NCBI GenBank assembly: GCA_003512705.1 | Contig: DOPF01000083.1 | Location: forward strand, 2,263 to 12,581 | Direction of reading: 5' to 3' | DNA: 10,319 bases | From: Patescibacteria group bacterium | GTDB lineage: Bacteria; Patescibacteriota; Patescibacteriia; Veblenbacterales; UBA10138 | Shown here: positions 1 through 7,950 of the stretch, piece after piece | How the letters are laid out: each line of letters opens with the position of its first letter | Numbering within the stretch: the first letter of the stretch is position 1 | The notes under the pieces: model-generated | Database searches by the model: none | What the model saw: the letters and a program-made list of their open reading frames with translations, nothing else | What the model was told of the DNA's origin: nothing | Program-made: the position numbers and the translations under genes

Positions 1-42
1 GTGGCCAAACTTTTAGCCAATACTGTTGCTAACGAAAAATTT

Positions 43-1224
43 TTACTGACCAAACGAAATTAATTTTTGGCCATACTCGGCCAAAGGCACTGGTTGGTAT
101 GTGTTTTTTATATTAGCGTGAAATTCCGCTACCGTCGCGGGTGTTAATAACTTTAGTTTATTTGTAAACTCGGTTTGGTCGCCAGGCTTAAATAAATATC
201 CAGTTTGATTATCCCCAACCAATTCAGCGATGCCGCCAGCATTGGAAGCTAGCACTGGCGTGCCGGCGGCTAAGGCCAACAAAATGGAAACCGGCGCATT
301 CTCGTGACAAAGCGAGGGCACCACCACCACACCCGCTTGTTGGTATTTTTTATTAATTTCTTCTTGTGGTAAATTGTCCCAAACCTTAATCCTAGAGTCA
401 CTGGCTACTAATCTATTTATTCTTTGCCGATCGCCGGTCTGACCTGTAAGCGCCAAATCTAATTTCCAGGCCGTATCATTAATATTTTTTAGAGTTTCAA
501 GCAACCAAAAAATTCCTTTGTGCTCCTCGGCTTGCCCTACGTAAAGCAAATTAAATTTATTTGTGCTTGCCGCCGTGTCGGCACTAACAAAGTCGAGAGA
601 TGGATTTCTTAAAACAATTTTTCGGCTATTTGGGAAAAAGTCCCGCTGGACGTATTCTTGTTCTAGCCACTGGGAGGGAAAAACCACTACGGTCGGCGAA
701 TTAAATAACCACCGCGTTATGGATTGGTACAGACTCTCCAGCCGGCCACCTCTGGTCTCACCAACCATAAACAACCCCGATGGATGCAGTAACTGAACAT
801 CATGGGCAATATGTACATAAGTTTTAGCCAAGGTTTTTAAAGTTTTGGGTAGATTAAAACTTAAACCCATTAAATTTGAACTTATAATCAAATCACAACG
901 CGCGGCCATTAATACCCTGACAATTTGATTACGCAACGGCCAATTAAACAAGTGCTGAATATGCCAAAACAACCGTACGGGCCTGGCGTGATTAGCCGCA
1001 TTTAAATAGTGATAAATATAACCGGTATTAAACCGATAAACTTTCACACCCTCCTCGGTTTTACCCACACCGTGATCACCCCCCGCTGCTCCCGGTGCCG
1101 CTAAAGTAATAACTATTACTTGATGTCCTTGCTTAACAAATTCCCGCGCTACCAGATATGTCAGCCATTCGGCCCCGCCGCGGACTAGGGGCGGATATAA
1201 ATTGGTAACAATTCCTATTTTCAT
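43..1224 (-). CDS. GT4-family glycosyltransferase (GT-B fold) with altered EX7E motif
   Basis: A 393-residue retaining-type glycosyltransferase, predicted to transfer a sugar from a nucleotide donor to a growing glycan on the cytoplasmic side of the membrane. The N-terminal Rossmann half opens with MKIGIVTNLYPP and carries the acceptor-side loop RGGAE at about 15-19. The C-terminal donor half starts near NLLYVGQAEEHKG (225-237). PSLCHEN (303-309) and GTPVLASNAGGIAELV (321-336) are the usual GT4 donor-site segments. The first glutamate of the EX7E motif is E308, but the second position is L316, where most GT4 enzymes have Glu. The start codon overlaps the stop of the upstream GT4 gene by 4 bp (ATGA), which supports this start and translational coupling. 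The stop is TAA. The donor and acceptor cannot be named from sequence. The family call is firm; activity is less certain because of L316. Confidence 0.9.
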   Translation of the reverse strand: MKIGIVTNLYPPLVRGGAEWLTYLVAREFVKQGHQVIVITLAAPGAAGGDHGVGKTEEGVKVYRFNTGYIYHYLNAANHARPVRLFWHIQHLFNWPLRNQIVRVLMAARCDLIISSNLMGLSFNLPKTLKTLAKTYVHIAHDVQLLHPSGLFMVGETRGGRLESLYQSITRWLFNSPTVVVFPSQWLEQEYVQRDFFPNSRKIVLRNPSLDFVSADTAASTNKFNLLYVGQAEEHKGIFWLLETLKNINDTAWKLDLALTGQTGDRQRINRLVASDSRIKVWDNLPQEEINKKYQQAGVVVVPSLCHENAPVSILLALAAGTPVLASNAGGIAELVGDNQTGYLFKPGDQTEFTNKLKLLTPATVAEFHANIKNTYQPVPLAEYGQKLISFGQ

Positions 1225-2330
1225 AATTCCTGATACAGTTTTAAAAGTTGCGAGCCGATTGTGGACCAGCGGTAATTTTGCTCCACCAATTCATGGGCAG
1301 ACCGGCCCATCTTTTCTCGTAAACTATCATCTTTGAGCAATGCGCTAATTTTGTCGGCTAGTGAACTGGCGTCGCCGATGCGGGCGACTAAACCAGTTTG
1401 CCCATCTTTCACCAGTGATCTTGGTCCAGGTAAATCTGTAACCACTGCCGGCACCCCGCAGGCAGCCGCTTCTAAAATTACTAGTCCAAAGGCCTCGGCG
1501 CTATTTATGGATGATAAAACAAATATATCGGCCAAACGGTAATAGTCGGGTAAATTACTTCGAGTAACTGCGCCGGCAAAAATGACCTTATTATTAAGCT
1601 CTGATTGACTAACCTGCAATTCGTATTTAGGCCTTAAATTACCCTCCCCCACCACAATCAACTTTACCTTTTCAAGACCTGACAACGCTCTTAACAATAC
1701 CGGCAAGCCCTTAAAATAATGCTGACTGTCTAGTCCGCCCACAAACAAAATAACTTTTTCACCCTCTCTAATACCCAAATTATCTTTAATGCCTTTTTTT
1801 GCCTGGCCAGGCAAAAAATTGACATCAACGCCAAATGGTAAAATGTTTATTTTTATGTTTCCCAACCTTGGTCTGACTATAACATCGGCGAAATCATGGC
1901 TAGACACAATCCAAGTACTAGCACGTTTGACCAACAATTTTTCTGACCACCGGCTGTCTGGGCTGGAAATTAATGAAGCTAATCCACGTGCTTGCGGCCG
2001 CATATGGTAATTGACAATTAATTTTTGTCTTGGTCTGGGCCTAATAAATTCATGTACGCCAAAAAAAGGATAATGCAAGTGAATTACATCAAAATCTTTT
2101 ATTAACCCCGGCAGCTGCGGCAGCCAAACGGCATTACCATACTTTATGGCCGATTTTAAATGCTTAATCTCCACACCGGCAATTTCCGAAACAGTTTGGC
2201 TGGGTGAATAACTCGGAGTAAAAACTGTTACCTGGTGTTCAGTGGATAATATTTTTGAATATTCAAAAGCCACCCGCCCCATACCGCCGCCGTAAGGCGG
2301 CCAAACGCAAACCACTTGTGCTATTTTCAT
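1221..2330 (-). CDS. GT4-family glycosyltransferase
   Basis: A 369-residue GT-B enzyme of the GT4 family, close to the usual length. The N-terminal domain has the glycine-rich loop PPYGGGMGRVAFE (11-23) and HLHYPF (84-89). The donor domain begins at VILFVGGLDS (193-202) with the phosphate-contact lysine in YFKGLP (205-210). The EX7E motif is intact: E279 and E287 in the segment AEAFGLVILEAAACGVPAV. It probably adds one sugar to a lipid-linked or surface glycan. The gene lies 20 bp after the preceding GT2 gene, the widest gap in the operon; only a weak AAAGAT purine stretch precedes its ATG. Its TGA stop overlaps the ATG of the next GT4 gene. The two GT4 genes in tandem suggest successive additions to one chain, but their order and specificity cannot be read from the sequence. 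Confidence 0.93.
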   Translation of the reverse strand: MKIAQVVCVWPPYGGGMGRVAFEYSKILSTEHQVTVFTPSYSPSQTVSEIAGVEIKHLKSAIKYGNAVWLPQLPGLIKDFDVIHLHYPFFGVHEFIRPRPRQKLIVNYHMRPQARGLASLISSPDSRWSEKLLVKRASTWIVSSHDFADVIVRPRLGNIKINILPFGVDVNFLPGQAKKGIKDNLGIREGEKVILFVGGLDSQHYFKGLPVLLRALSGLEKVKLIVVGEGNLRPKYELQVSQSELNNKVIFAGAVTRSNLPDYYRLADIFVLSSINSAEAFGLVILEAAACGVPAVVTDLPGPRSLVKDGQTGLVARIGDASSLADKISALLKDDSLREKMGRSAHELVEQNYRWSTIGSQLLKLYQEL

Positions 2331-2350
2331 ATCTTTAGACTAGCACGAAC

Positions 2351-3400
2351 CTACCAACGAATTAAGGGTTTTATTATAAACCAACCCAAACTAGCCAGTG
2401 GATTGAATACAAAACGCACATACCAAGCGTCGCTTTCTTGCCAATGAATAACACCGCTGGCAAAACTTAATAAATACTTGTCGGTAATGGTTTTAAATTT
2501 TCTTACCTCGTGCCTTTTTCTAAAAATATATCGCCAGGCCGATAAAGTAAAAAAATATCCCCGCGATCTTAAATAGACACCAAACCAACCACTAAAAATA
2601 CTTGATGCCATTAAGGCTAGGTCAGCCAAAATTAACGGCACAAGCAATAATGCTAAGGTTGGTAATTTAAAATAACTAAACCAAACCAAGAAGCGATTAC
2701 GTTCCATGTAATAAAAATTATTCGCAATAGGGGCAAAATGATAATGATGAATAACTTCAGCTTCCGGCACTACCTGCATTCCCCAACCATAACAGCGCAT
2801 GCGCAGTCCCAATTCTAAATCCTCGTGATACAAAAATAAATGTTCATCAAACCCTCCCACTTGCTTTAAAGCCTCCGCTCTTATTAAAACCGCCGCCCCG
2901 CTGAAATAAGGTATATCAGATTGCTTTTTAAACCAAGGTAATCGTCGCAGCGCGGCATCGTAACTGTAACCATTACCGCCGGCGTAGCCAAAACCCAGAT
3001 AGTGATAACAGTTGCCTAAGCTATTTACCCGTCCATTAGGCAAACTAACTCTAGGTTGTACCAAACCCAATTTTGGGTTTTGCTCCAAGAAGCTGGCCAA
3101 TTTACCTACACCGCCGGCGGTTAATGCCGTATCTTGATTTAATAACAATACCGCCTCAGCGCCATCGGCCAAGGCCTGTTTGATACCAACATTATACCCC
3201 CCAGCAAAGCCCAAATTGGTTTGACAAACTGTTAGTTTAGCCGCCGGCCAATTCTTTTTTACGTAGTCGACGGAATCATCACTAGAGGCGTTATCAACTA
3301 CGTAAATCTCAGCCCGCTCGCCGTAGTCGCAGGCACTTTTTAAAACGGCGGGCAAGTATTTTAAACCATTATAGCTAACGATAACAATACCTATTTTCAT
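2351..3400 (-). CDS. GT2-family glycosyltransferase, rhamnosyltransferase-like, with C-terminal membrane segment
   Basis: A 349-residue GT-A inverting glycosyltransferase resembling WbbL/RfbF-type rhamnosyltransferases. Motifs in order: VIVSYNG (6-12), VVDNASSD (34-41), NLGFAGGYNVG (62-72), the metal-binding DxD-like LLLNQDT (85-91), SGAAVLIRAEAL (167-178), GGFDEHLFLYHEDLELGLR (182-200, probable catalytic base in the HED cluster at 192-194), and HHYHF (218-222). After the catalytic domain there is a hydrophobic stretch at about 246-270, then a basic, aromatic tail. The enzyme is therefore probably anchored to the inner face of the membrane. Its ATG overlaps the TGA of the doxX-like gene by 4 bp. 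The rhamnosyl assignment rests on family resemblance only; other hexoses are possible. Confidence 0.92.
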   Translation of the reverse strand: MKIGIVIVSYNGLKYLPAVLKSACDYGERAEIYVVDNASSDDSVDYVKKNWPAAKLTVCQTNLGFAGGYNVGIKQALADGAEAVLLLNQDTALTAGGVGKLASFLEQNPKLGLVQPRVSLPNGRVNSLGNCYHYLGFGYAGGNGYSYDAALRRLPWFKKQSDIPYFSGAAVLIRAEALKQVGGFDEHLFLYHEDLELGLRMRCYGWGMQVVPEAEVIHHYHFAPIANNFYYMERNRFLVWFSYFKLPTLALLLVPLILADLALMASSIFSGWFGVYLRSRGYFFTLSAWRYIFRKRHEVRKFKTITDKYLLSFASGVIHWQESDAWYVRFVFNPLASLGWFIIKPLIRW

Positions 3401-3837
3401 TGACTATGGTTATGGCCGGCTGGAAATTTTAACCGGCTATCTAAACTCATAGGATCAGCTGGCAACATCAATAAAGCTAAAGAAGCGCCTAATATAGCCA
3501 CATTCTTCCAAACCAAATCAAAATCCAGAAAAATAAAAAATAAAATAAATACTACGCTAGTAGCTAGAGCGGCTAAATCAAGCCAAAGACCAGCCAGCAG
3601 CACGACACCCAACACCAATTCCGCCCACGACTGTATAGTAACAAACAATTCGGGCGATATCGGCAACCAAGTAAAACTGCCCACCAAAGAAACCGCTTCT
3701 TCTATGTTGGTGCATACACCCAAGGCATCGGTGTTGGCTAATAATTTACTTAAAGATGACCATAAAAATATAAAGGCTAAACCGATACGCAAAAATAACG
3801 GCGCCCAATTTTGATAATTTTTTATTTTGGCCAACAT
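3397..3837 (-). CDS. DoxX-family membrane protein
   Basis: A 146-residue protein with about four membrane segments (roughly 14-33, 62-84, 86-105 and 111-126). The pattern is DoxX-like: LRIGLAFIFLWSSLSKL at 16-32 near the N-terminus, AELVLGVVLLAGL at 72-84 for the second helix, and DLVWKNVAILGASLALL at 107-123 for the last. DoxX-family proteins are small integral membrane proteins with mixed or unknown roles; some act with quinone or redox partners. Nothing here fixes a substrate. It is preceded by the strongest ribosome binding site in the operon. It starts one base after the DUF2304 stop and its own TGA overlaps the next GT2 start, so it is made together with the glycan enzymes. The C-terminal tail (GHNHSQ) is short and soluble. 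Confidence 0.85.
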   Translation of the reverse strand: MLAKIKNYQNWAPLFLRIGLAFIFLWSSLSKLLANTDALGVCTNIEEAVSLVGSFTWLPISPELFVTIQSWAELVLGVVLLAGLWLDLAALATSVVFILFFIFLDFDLVWKNVAILGASLALLMLPADPMSLDSRLKFPAGHNHSQ

Positions 3838-3838
3838 A

Positions 3839-4177
3839 TTATTTATCTCCTTTCTCTTTATCTCTTAAAGCCATTTCACGCACTACTTTGGTGAACTGTT
3901 GCTCACTTTTTTCCAAGCGCAGAAAAATTTTAAATAGTAAATAAAATATTAACAATAAAGCCAAATATACCACCAAATCGGCCCCGCGGCCGACGCCCAA
4001 TAAATTGGCAACATAACTGGCGGCGTCAGGCAATATAGTGACTAAAGCCACTAGTAACCACAAAGCAAACCACTCCACAAATTCCCGTAACAACAGCTCG
4101 CCTTTTTTGAATTTTAGATAAAGCCGTAGCCAAACATACAGCACAAACAGCAAAATGACAATTTGAATTACCGACAT
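3839..4177 (-). CDS. DUF2304 family small membrane protein
   Basis: A 112-residue protein with three predicted membrane segments (about 2-20, 34-50 and 66-87). It has a basic loop between the first two (LKFKKGELLLREFVEW) and a charged cytoplasmic tail containing LEKSEQQFTKVVREMALRD. This layout, including the WFALW, LP and GVGRGADLVVY segments, fits DUF2304. From family knowledge, DUF2304 genes often sit beside DPM1-like GT2 genes. Here it starts one base after exactly such a gene. A reasonable inference is that it helps the GT2 product act at the membrane, perhaps with a polyprenyl-phosphate carrier, but the family has no settled biochemical function. It is separated from the following doxX-like gene by one base. 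Confidence 0.85.
   Translation of the reverse strand: MSVIQIVILLFVLYVWLRLYLKFKKGELLLREFVEWFALWLLVALVTILPDAASYVANLLGVGRGADLVVYLALLLIFYLLFKIFLRLEKSEQQFTKVVREMALRDKEKGDK
3845..3853 (-). promoter_or_regulatory. Strong Shine-Dalgarno site for the doxX-like gene
   Basis: On the minus strand AAAGGAGAT lies 7 bases before the doxX-like ATG and is embedded in the last codons of the DUF2304 gene. It is a near-perfect complement to the 3' end of 16S rRNA. The other starts in this operon have weak or no such site, so this membrane protein may be translated more strongly or independently. It also supports the chosen start. Confidence 0.8.
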
Positions 4178-4178
4178 A

Positions 4179-4850
4179 TTATTTGTTTATAAATTTACCA
4201 ATAACTAAGTCGCGAATAATTTGCCACTTACCCGACAGGGGCTGTCCCTTGTACAGTGAGTAATCGGTATAGTGCACTGTCACCGGCACTTCTCGGTAGC
4301 CCAATTTAAGCCGGGCTATTTCATCCACTATTTCCGAACTTACCGCCATACCATTGTGCCGCAACTTCATCTGACTGGCGGCGGCGGCGGTAAAGGCCCG
4401 AAAACCATTATGGGCGTCAGTCAATTTAACACCTGACCAAGCCCAAGTAAAAATAGTGGCTAATTTAATCATCGCCCTTCTTAACCAATGCAAATTATGC
4501 GCTTTACCCAAAAACCTTGAGCCTAATGTAACCTGCGTAGCGCCGACTTTTAGGGGCTCTAATAAACGTTCAATTTCTTTAGCTTCAAATTGACCATCGG
4601 CATCAAAATGAACCAAGTATTGCGCACCAATAGCTAAAGCGTAGTCAGTGCCGGTAACCAAGGCCGCACCATACCCGCGATTCACTATATGCTTTAAGAC
4701 TATCGCGCCGGCAGCTTGCGCCCGCGACCCAGTGGCGTCACTTGAACCATCATCAACTACTATAATTTTATCCACCAAAGGCAAGATAGATTTTACCACA
4801 TCGGCAATGGTTTTGGCCTCGTTAAACGCTGGTATGATAACTACTGTCAT
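4179..4850 (-). CDS. DPM1-like GT2 glycosyltransferase (polyprenyl-phosphate sugar transferase type)
   Basis: A 223-residue GT-A enzyme of the dolichyl/polyprenyl-phosphate mannosyltransferase group. It shows IIPAFNEAKTI (5-15), VVDDGSSDAT (31-40), NRGYGAALVTG (57-67), the metal-binding DAD in HFDADGQF (81-88), LGSRFLG (109-115) and LTDAHNGFRAF (143-153). It ends in a basic segment without membrane helices, so it is the single-domain form. By family, it would move a sugar from a nucleotide donor to a polyprenyl phosphate, giving a lipid-linked donor. The adjacent DUF2304 gene supports membrane work. Its ATG overlaps the TGA of the GalE-like gene (ATGA). Some members of this group glycosylate other acceptors, so the lipid acceptor is inferred. 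Confidence 0.92.
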   Translation of the reverse strand: MTVVIIPAFNEAKTIADVVKSILPLVDKIIVVDDGSSDATGSRAQAAGAIVLKHIVNRGYGAALVTGTDYALAIGAQYLVHFDADGQFEAKEIERLLEPLKVGATQVTLGSRFLGKAHNLHWLRRAMIKLATIFTWAWSGVKLTDAHNGFRAFTAAAASQMKLRHNGMAVSSEIVDEIARLKLGYREVPVTVHYTDYSLYKGQPLSGKWQIIRDLVIGKFINK

Positions 4851-5770
4851 AATACTTCTTTTTTAAACCAATCCAGGGTAAGATGCAACCCTTGTTCTAA
4901 TTTTGTTTGCGGTCGCCAGTTTAAATCTTTACGGGCCTGGTCGCATTTTAAAGCGCTGCGTCCTAACTCTACTTGACTGCGGGGGGGCGCATAAGCCACC
5001 CGCGGCGGCCGCCCGACTATTTGCCCCATGACTTTGGCCAACTCTTTAACCGAAATTTCTATACCGGTGCCAAAATTATAAACACCCCGACCGTTCTCCA
5101 TTAAGCTTACGATTCCGCCAACTGTATCGGCCACATATAAATAGTCCCTGGTCTGCTCGCCCCCGCCATGCAGTGGCAATTCTTCATCGCGTAATATTTT
5201 TTGGGAAAAAATACTCACTACACCTGATTCGGCGCTGGTTAATTGCCGCGGACCGTAAATATTAGACAAACGCGCTACCCCAACCGGCAAGCCAAAAGTT
5301 TTCTCATAATAATCTAAATAACGTTCCACGGTATACTTGGCCAATCCGTAAGCCGATAGTGGTTCGGCTGGCTCGGATTCTGGTGTGGGAATTAAACTGG
5401 CCTCACCATATATAGCGCCGCCGGATGACGCAAACAAGAATTTTTTTATAGGCAAAGTTTTAACCGCCTCGGCTAAATTTAATGCTCCTAAAATATTTAT
5501 GTCGGCGTCTTGGGCCGCATCAGCCTGTGAAGCCGTAACACTTACCTGAGCCGCCAGATGGCATACATAATCCGGTGATATTTTTTTAAGCAGCGGTCTG
5601 ATTTTGTTGGACCTGATATCAAGTTTATGAAATTTAGCGCGGCCTGGGACATTTTTCCTTACACCAGTTGATAAATTATCTATCACAACCACCTCGTAAT
5701 TTCTGGCCAACAATGAATCAACCAGATGGGAACCGATAAAGCCCGCCCCACCCGTTACCACAACTTTCAT
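4847..5770 (-). CDS. NAD-dependent epimerase/dehydratase, GalE-like extended SDR
   Basis: A 307-residue extended short-chain dehydrogenase, cytoplasmic, acting on a nucleotide sugar. The NAD-binding glycine motif is [10 protein letters not shown] (6-15), with D31 after the second strand for the adenosine ribose. HLAAQVSV (71-78) and the [10 protein letters not shown] segment (114-123) line the active site. The catalytic pair is Y141 and K145 in [15 protein letters not shown] (167-176) and EQTRDYLYV (205-213), with its substrate-phosphate arginine R208, are as expected for GalE-like 4-epimerases. UDP-glucose/UDP-galactose or the N-acetyl forms are likely substrates, but specificity cannot be set. 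The gene overlaps metK by 4 bp upstream and the GT2 gene by 4 bp downstream, so it probably supplies a sugar donor to the glycosyltransferases that follow. Confidence 0.92.
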   Translation of the reverse strand: MKVVVTGGAGFIGSHLVDSLLARNYEVVVIDNLSTGVRKNVPGRAKFHKLDIRSNKIRPLLKKISPDYVCHLAAQVSVTASQADAAQDADINILGALNLAEAVKTLPIKKFLFASSGGAIYGEASLIPTPESEPAEPLSAYGLAKYTVERYLDYYEKTFGLPVGVARLSNIYGPRQLTSAESGVVSIFSQKILRDEELPLHGGGEQTRDYLYVADTVGGIVSLMENGRGVYNFGTGIEISVKELAKVMGQIVGRPPRVAYAPPRSQVELGRSALKCDQARKDLNWRPQTKLEQGLHLTLDWFKKEVL

Positions 5771-6915
5771 AAATATTTTTGCAAGCGCTTAACCTGATTC
5801 AATTTTTCCCAAGTGAACGAAGCTTCACTGCGTCCAAAATGACCATACACCGCTGTGGCCGCATAAATCGGGCGGCGCAGCTTTAAATAGTCAATTATGC
5901 CGTGGGGTGTAAGCGGAAAAATTTTTTGGACAAGACGCGATAATTTATCTTCACCTAACTTTCCTGTGCCAAAGGTATTTACATTTAAAGACACTGGTTC
6001 TGACCGACCAATAACATAAGCGAGTTCCACTTCGCATTCATCGGCCAGGCTAGCGGCCACTAAATTTTTGGCAATATGCCGAGCCATATAGGTAGCTGAT
6101 CGATCAACTTTAGACGGGTCTTTGCCCGAAAAACATCCGCCGCCATGCCGACCTTTACCGCCGTAAGTATCAACTATAACTTTGCGGCCAGTAAGCCCAG
6201 TATCGGCTTCGGGACCACCCGACACAAAACGGCCGGTCTGATTAATAAAAAAATCAGTTTTGTTATCAACCCACTTCCCGGCCACCGGCTTAATAACCTG
6301 ACTAATAATGTCACGCCTAAGTTTAGTCTGCCCCACTTCGGGATGATGCTGCGCCGCCATAACAATATTACGCACCCGCACCGGCTTACCATTACGGTAC
6401 TCAACGGCCACTTGGGTTTTGCCGTCGGGGCGTAAATACTTTATCTGACCCGTGTGCCTAACCACAGCCAGGCGTCTGGCTAATTTATGAGCCAGCATAA
6501 TCGGTAGCGGCATAAGTTCTTTAGTTTCGCGGCAGGCATAGCCAAACATTAAGCCTTGATCGCCCGCGCCCAGCTTAACCTTGCCTTGCACGACGCCGCG
6601 CTTTATGTCGGGGCTTTGCTCATGCAGTGAAACCAACACGCCAGCGTCTTCCCAATCTAAACCATAATCGGGATTATTATAACCGATTTTTTTTATAAGT
6701 GCGCGTACGGTTTTTTGCACGTCCACAAATCCCCGGGTAGAAACTTCCCCGGCCACAATTATTACCCCCGACGTCGCAAACGCTTCTATACCCGCTCTAG
6801 TATACGGGTCTTGCCGCAACAATTCATCTAAAATCGTATCGGAAATCTGATCACAAATTTTATCGGGGTGACCTTCGGTGACCGATTCCGAAGTAAAAAC
6901 AAACGAATTGGACAT
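5767..6915 (-). CDS. metK: S-adenosylmethionine synthase (methionine adenosyltransferase)
   Basis: A 382-residue cytoplasmic enzyme that makes S-adenosylmethionine from methionine and ATP; the length is normal for bacterial MetK. Signatures are [20 protein letters not shown] (7-26) with the active-site His and Asp, [13 protein letters not shown] (116-128), and the region from [16 protein letters not shown] (238-253) through [19 protein letters not shown] (256-274), which includes the glycine-rich phosphate loop. [16 protein letters not shown] (303-318) closes the third domain. The start one base after the preceding SDR stop gives the classical N-terminus. Its TGA overlaps the GalE-like start. 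All key residues look present, so it should be active. It is a housekeeping gene inside a glycan operon; whether SAM is used by a methyltransferase of this locus cannot be seen here. Confidence 0.98.
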   Translation of the reverse strand: MSNSFVFTSESVTEGHPDKICDQISDTILDELLRQDPYTRAGIEAFATSGVIIVAGEVSTRGFVDVQKTVRALIKKIGYNNPDYGLDWEDAGVLVSLHEQSPDIKRGVVQGKVKLGAGDQGLMFGYACRETKELMPLPIMLAHKLARRLAVVRHTGQIKYLRPDGKTQVAVEYRNGKPVRVRNIVMAAQHHPEVGQTKLRRDIISQVIKPVAGKWVDNKTDFFINQTGRFVSGGPEADTGLTGRKVIVDTYGGKGRHGGGCFSGKDPSKVDRSATYMARHIAKNLVAASLADECEVELAYVIGRSEPVSLNVNTFGTGKLGEDKLSRLVQKIFPLTPHGIIDYLKLRRPIYAATAVYGHFGRSEASFTWEKLNQVKRLQKYL

Positions 6916-6916
6916 A

Positions 6917-7936
6917 CTAAGCCTTTACTCCCAATACCCCCTGGTGAGCTTTAATATAATCAATAGTCTTTTCTAACCCTTGGGCTAAAGAAATTAACGG
7001 AAACCACCCTAGTTGATCACGCGCCTTAGTTATGTTGGGTATTCCCTGACGAACAATATAGTCCGGTATTTGGTTATCAATATCAACCTTAGAGGTGGAA
7101 TTAGTCAAGGCAATAATAGTGGCCGCCACTTTGCCGATTTCCACAGCGTCCGGGTGGCCTAAATTATAGACGCCAGTCGTGTCACTGGCCATCAACTTCA
7201 TCAAGCCGTCAACAATATCGCTGATATAACAAAAAGTAGACATGGCATGGGGCGAACCAAAAATAATCAGCGGCCGATTATTTAAAGCGCGACTAACAAA
7301 ATCGGGAATCAAACGACCGTCTTCGGCCTTTAGTCGTGGGCCGTAGGTATTAAAAACGCGCGCAATACGCCAATCCACGTGTCTATGTTCACCAAAATTT
7401 ACCACCATAGTTTCGGCAAATCTTTTTCCTTCGTTATAACAACTGCGCTTACCTAAATGATCAATAAACCCCCAGTGGTCTTCAGTAAAGGGTTTAGATT
7501 TTTCTGGTTCTCCGTAAATAGCCGAGGTGGAACTAAAAACCAATCGCGCTTCATATTCAACCGCCATATCCAGCAAATGTTTGGTGGCTAAGGCATTAGC
7601 CTCTAAAGTTTCTATGGGCAGTCTACGGTAATCGCGCGGACTGGTGGGGCAAGCTAAGTGATAAATTTGCTGGACGCCTTGGTACTTAATTTTAAATTCG
7701 TCTAATTCTGGAAGTTGGCTTAAGTTTAAATTCTCGCGCAAGTCATGTTTGATAAACTTAAAATGCTCATTTTTAAGCAGCAGGTCAATATTTTCTTCCG
7801 CACCGGTGACAAAATTGTCAACGCAAATAACATTGGCGTCAGCCACCAATCGGTCGCATAAATGCGAGCCGATAAACCCCGCCCCACCGGCCACCACAAT
7901 GTTTGACCTATCAAGAATTTTTTTATAATGCGACAT
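6917..7936 (-). CDS. NAD-dependent SDR resembling UDP-glucuronate decarboxylase, with altered active-site residues
   Basis: A 339-residue extended SDR, first gene of the operon. It has [10 protein letters not shown] (16-25) for NAD binding, [12 protein letters not shown] (92-103), [13 protein letters not shown] (164-176) with the Y167/K171 pair, [16 protein letters not shown] (193-208) and [15 protein letters not shown] (226-240). The [16 protein letters not shown] and FNTYGPR blocks are those of UDP-glucuronate decarboxylase (UXS). However, the STSEVYG block reads STSAIYG, so the usual Glu is A139, and the usual Arg of the Q-T-R-x-F segment is S233. In ArnA decarboxylase the equivalent Glu and Arg are catalytic. 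The protein could therefore be a related epimerase or dehydratase. The ATG has no visible Shine-Dalgarno site; the leader is AT-rich. Confidence 0.88.
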   Translation of the reverse strand: MSHYKKILDRSNIVVAGGAGFIGSHLCDRLVADANVICVDNFVTGAEENIDLLLKNEHFKFIKHDLRENLNLSQLPELDEFKIKYQGVQQIYHLACPTSPRDYRRLPIETLEANALATKHLLDMAVEYEARLVFSSTSAIYGEPEKSKPFTEDHWGFIDHLGKRSCYNEGKRFAETMVVNFGEHRHVDWRIARVFNTYGPRLKAEDGRLIPDFVSRALNNRPLIIFGSPHAMSTFCYISDIVDGLMKLMASDTTGVYNLGHPDAVEIGKVAATIIALTNSTSKVDIDNQIPDYIVRQGIPNITKARDQLGWFPLISLAQGLEKTIDYIKAHQGVLGVKA

Positions 7937-7950
7937 AATAATTTTATTTA

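Noticed and set aside
1..42. Start of a further minus-strand gene below the last GT4 gene
   Set aside because: A TTG-led frame is possible, but the stretch is too short to show coding character or a family match.
6145..6435. Plus-strand 96-codon frame and a 76-codon minus-strand frame inside metK
   Set aside because: Both are shadows of the strongly conserved metK frame and show no family motifs.
43..7936. TGA recoding as in Gracilibacteria/SR1
   Set aside because: Four genes end in TGA at precise ATGA overlaps with the next start, and no family-length protein needs read-through of TGA.
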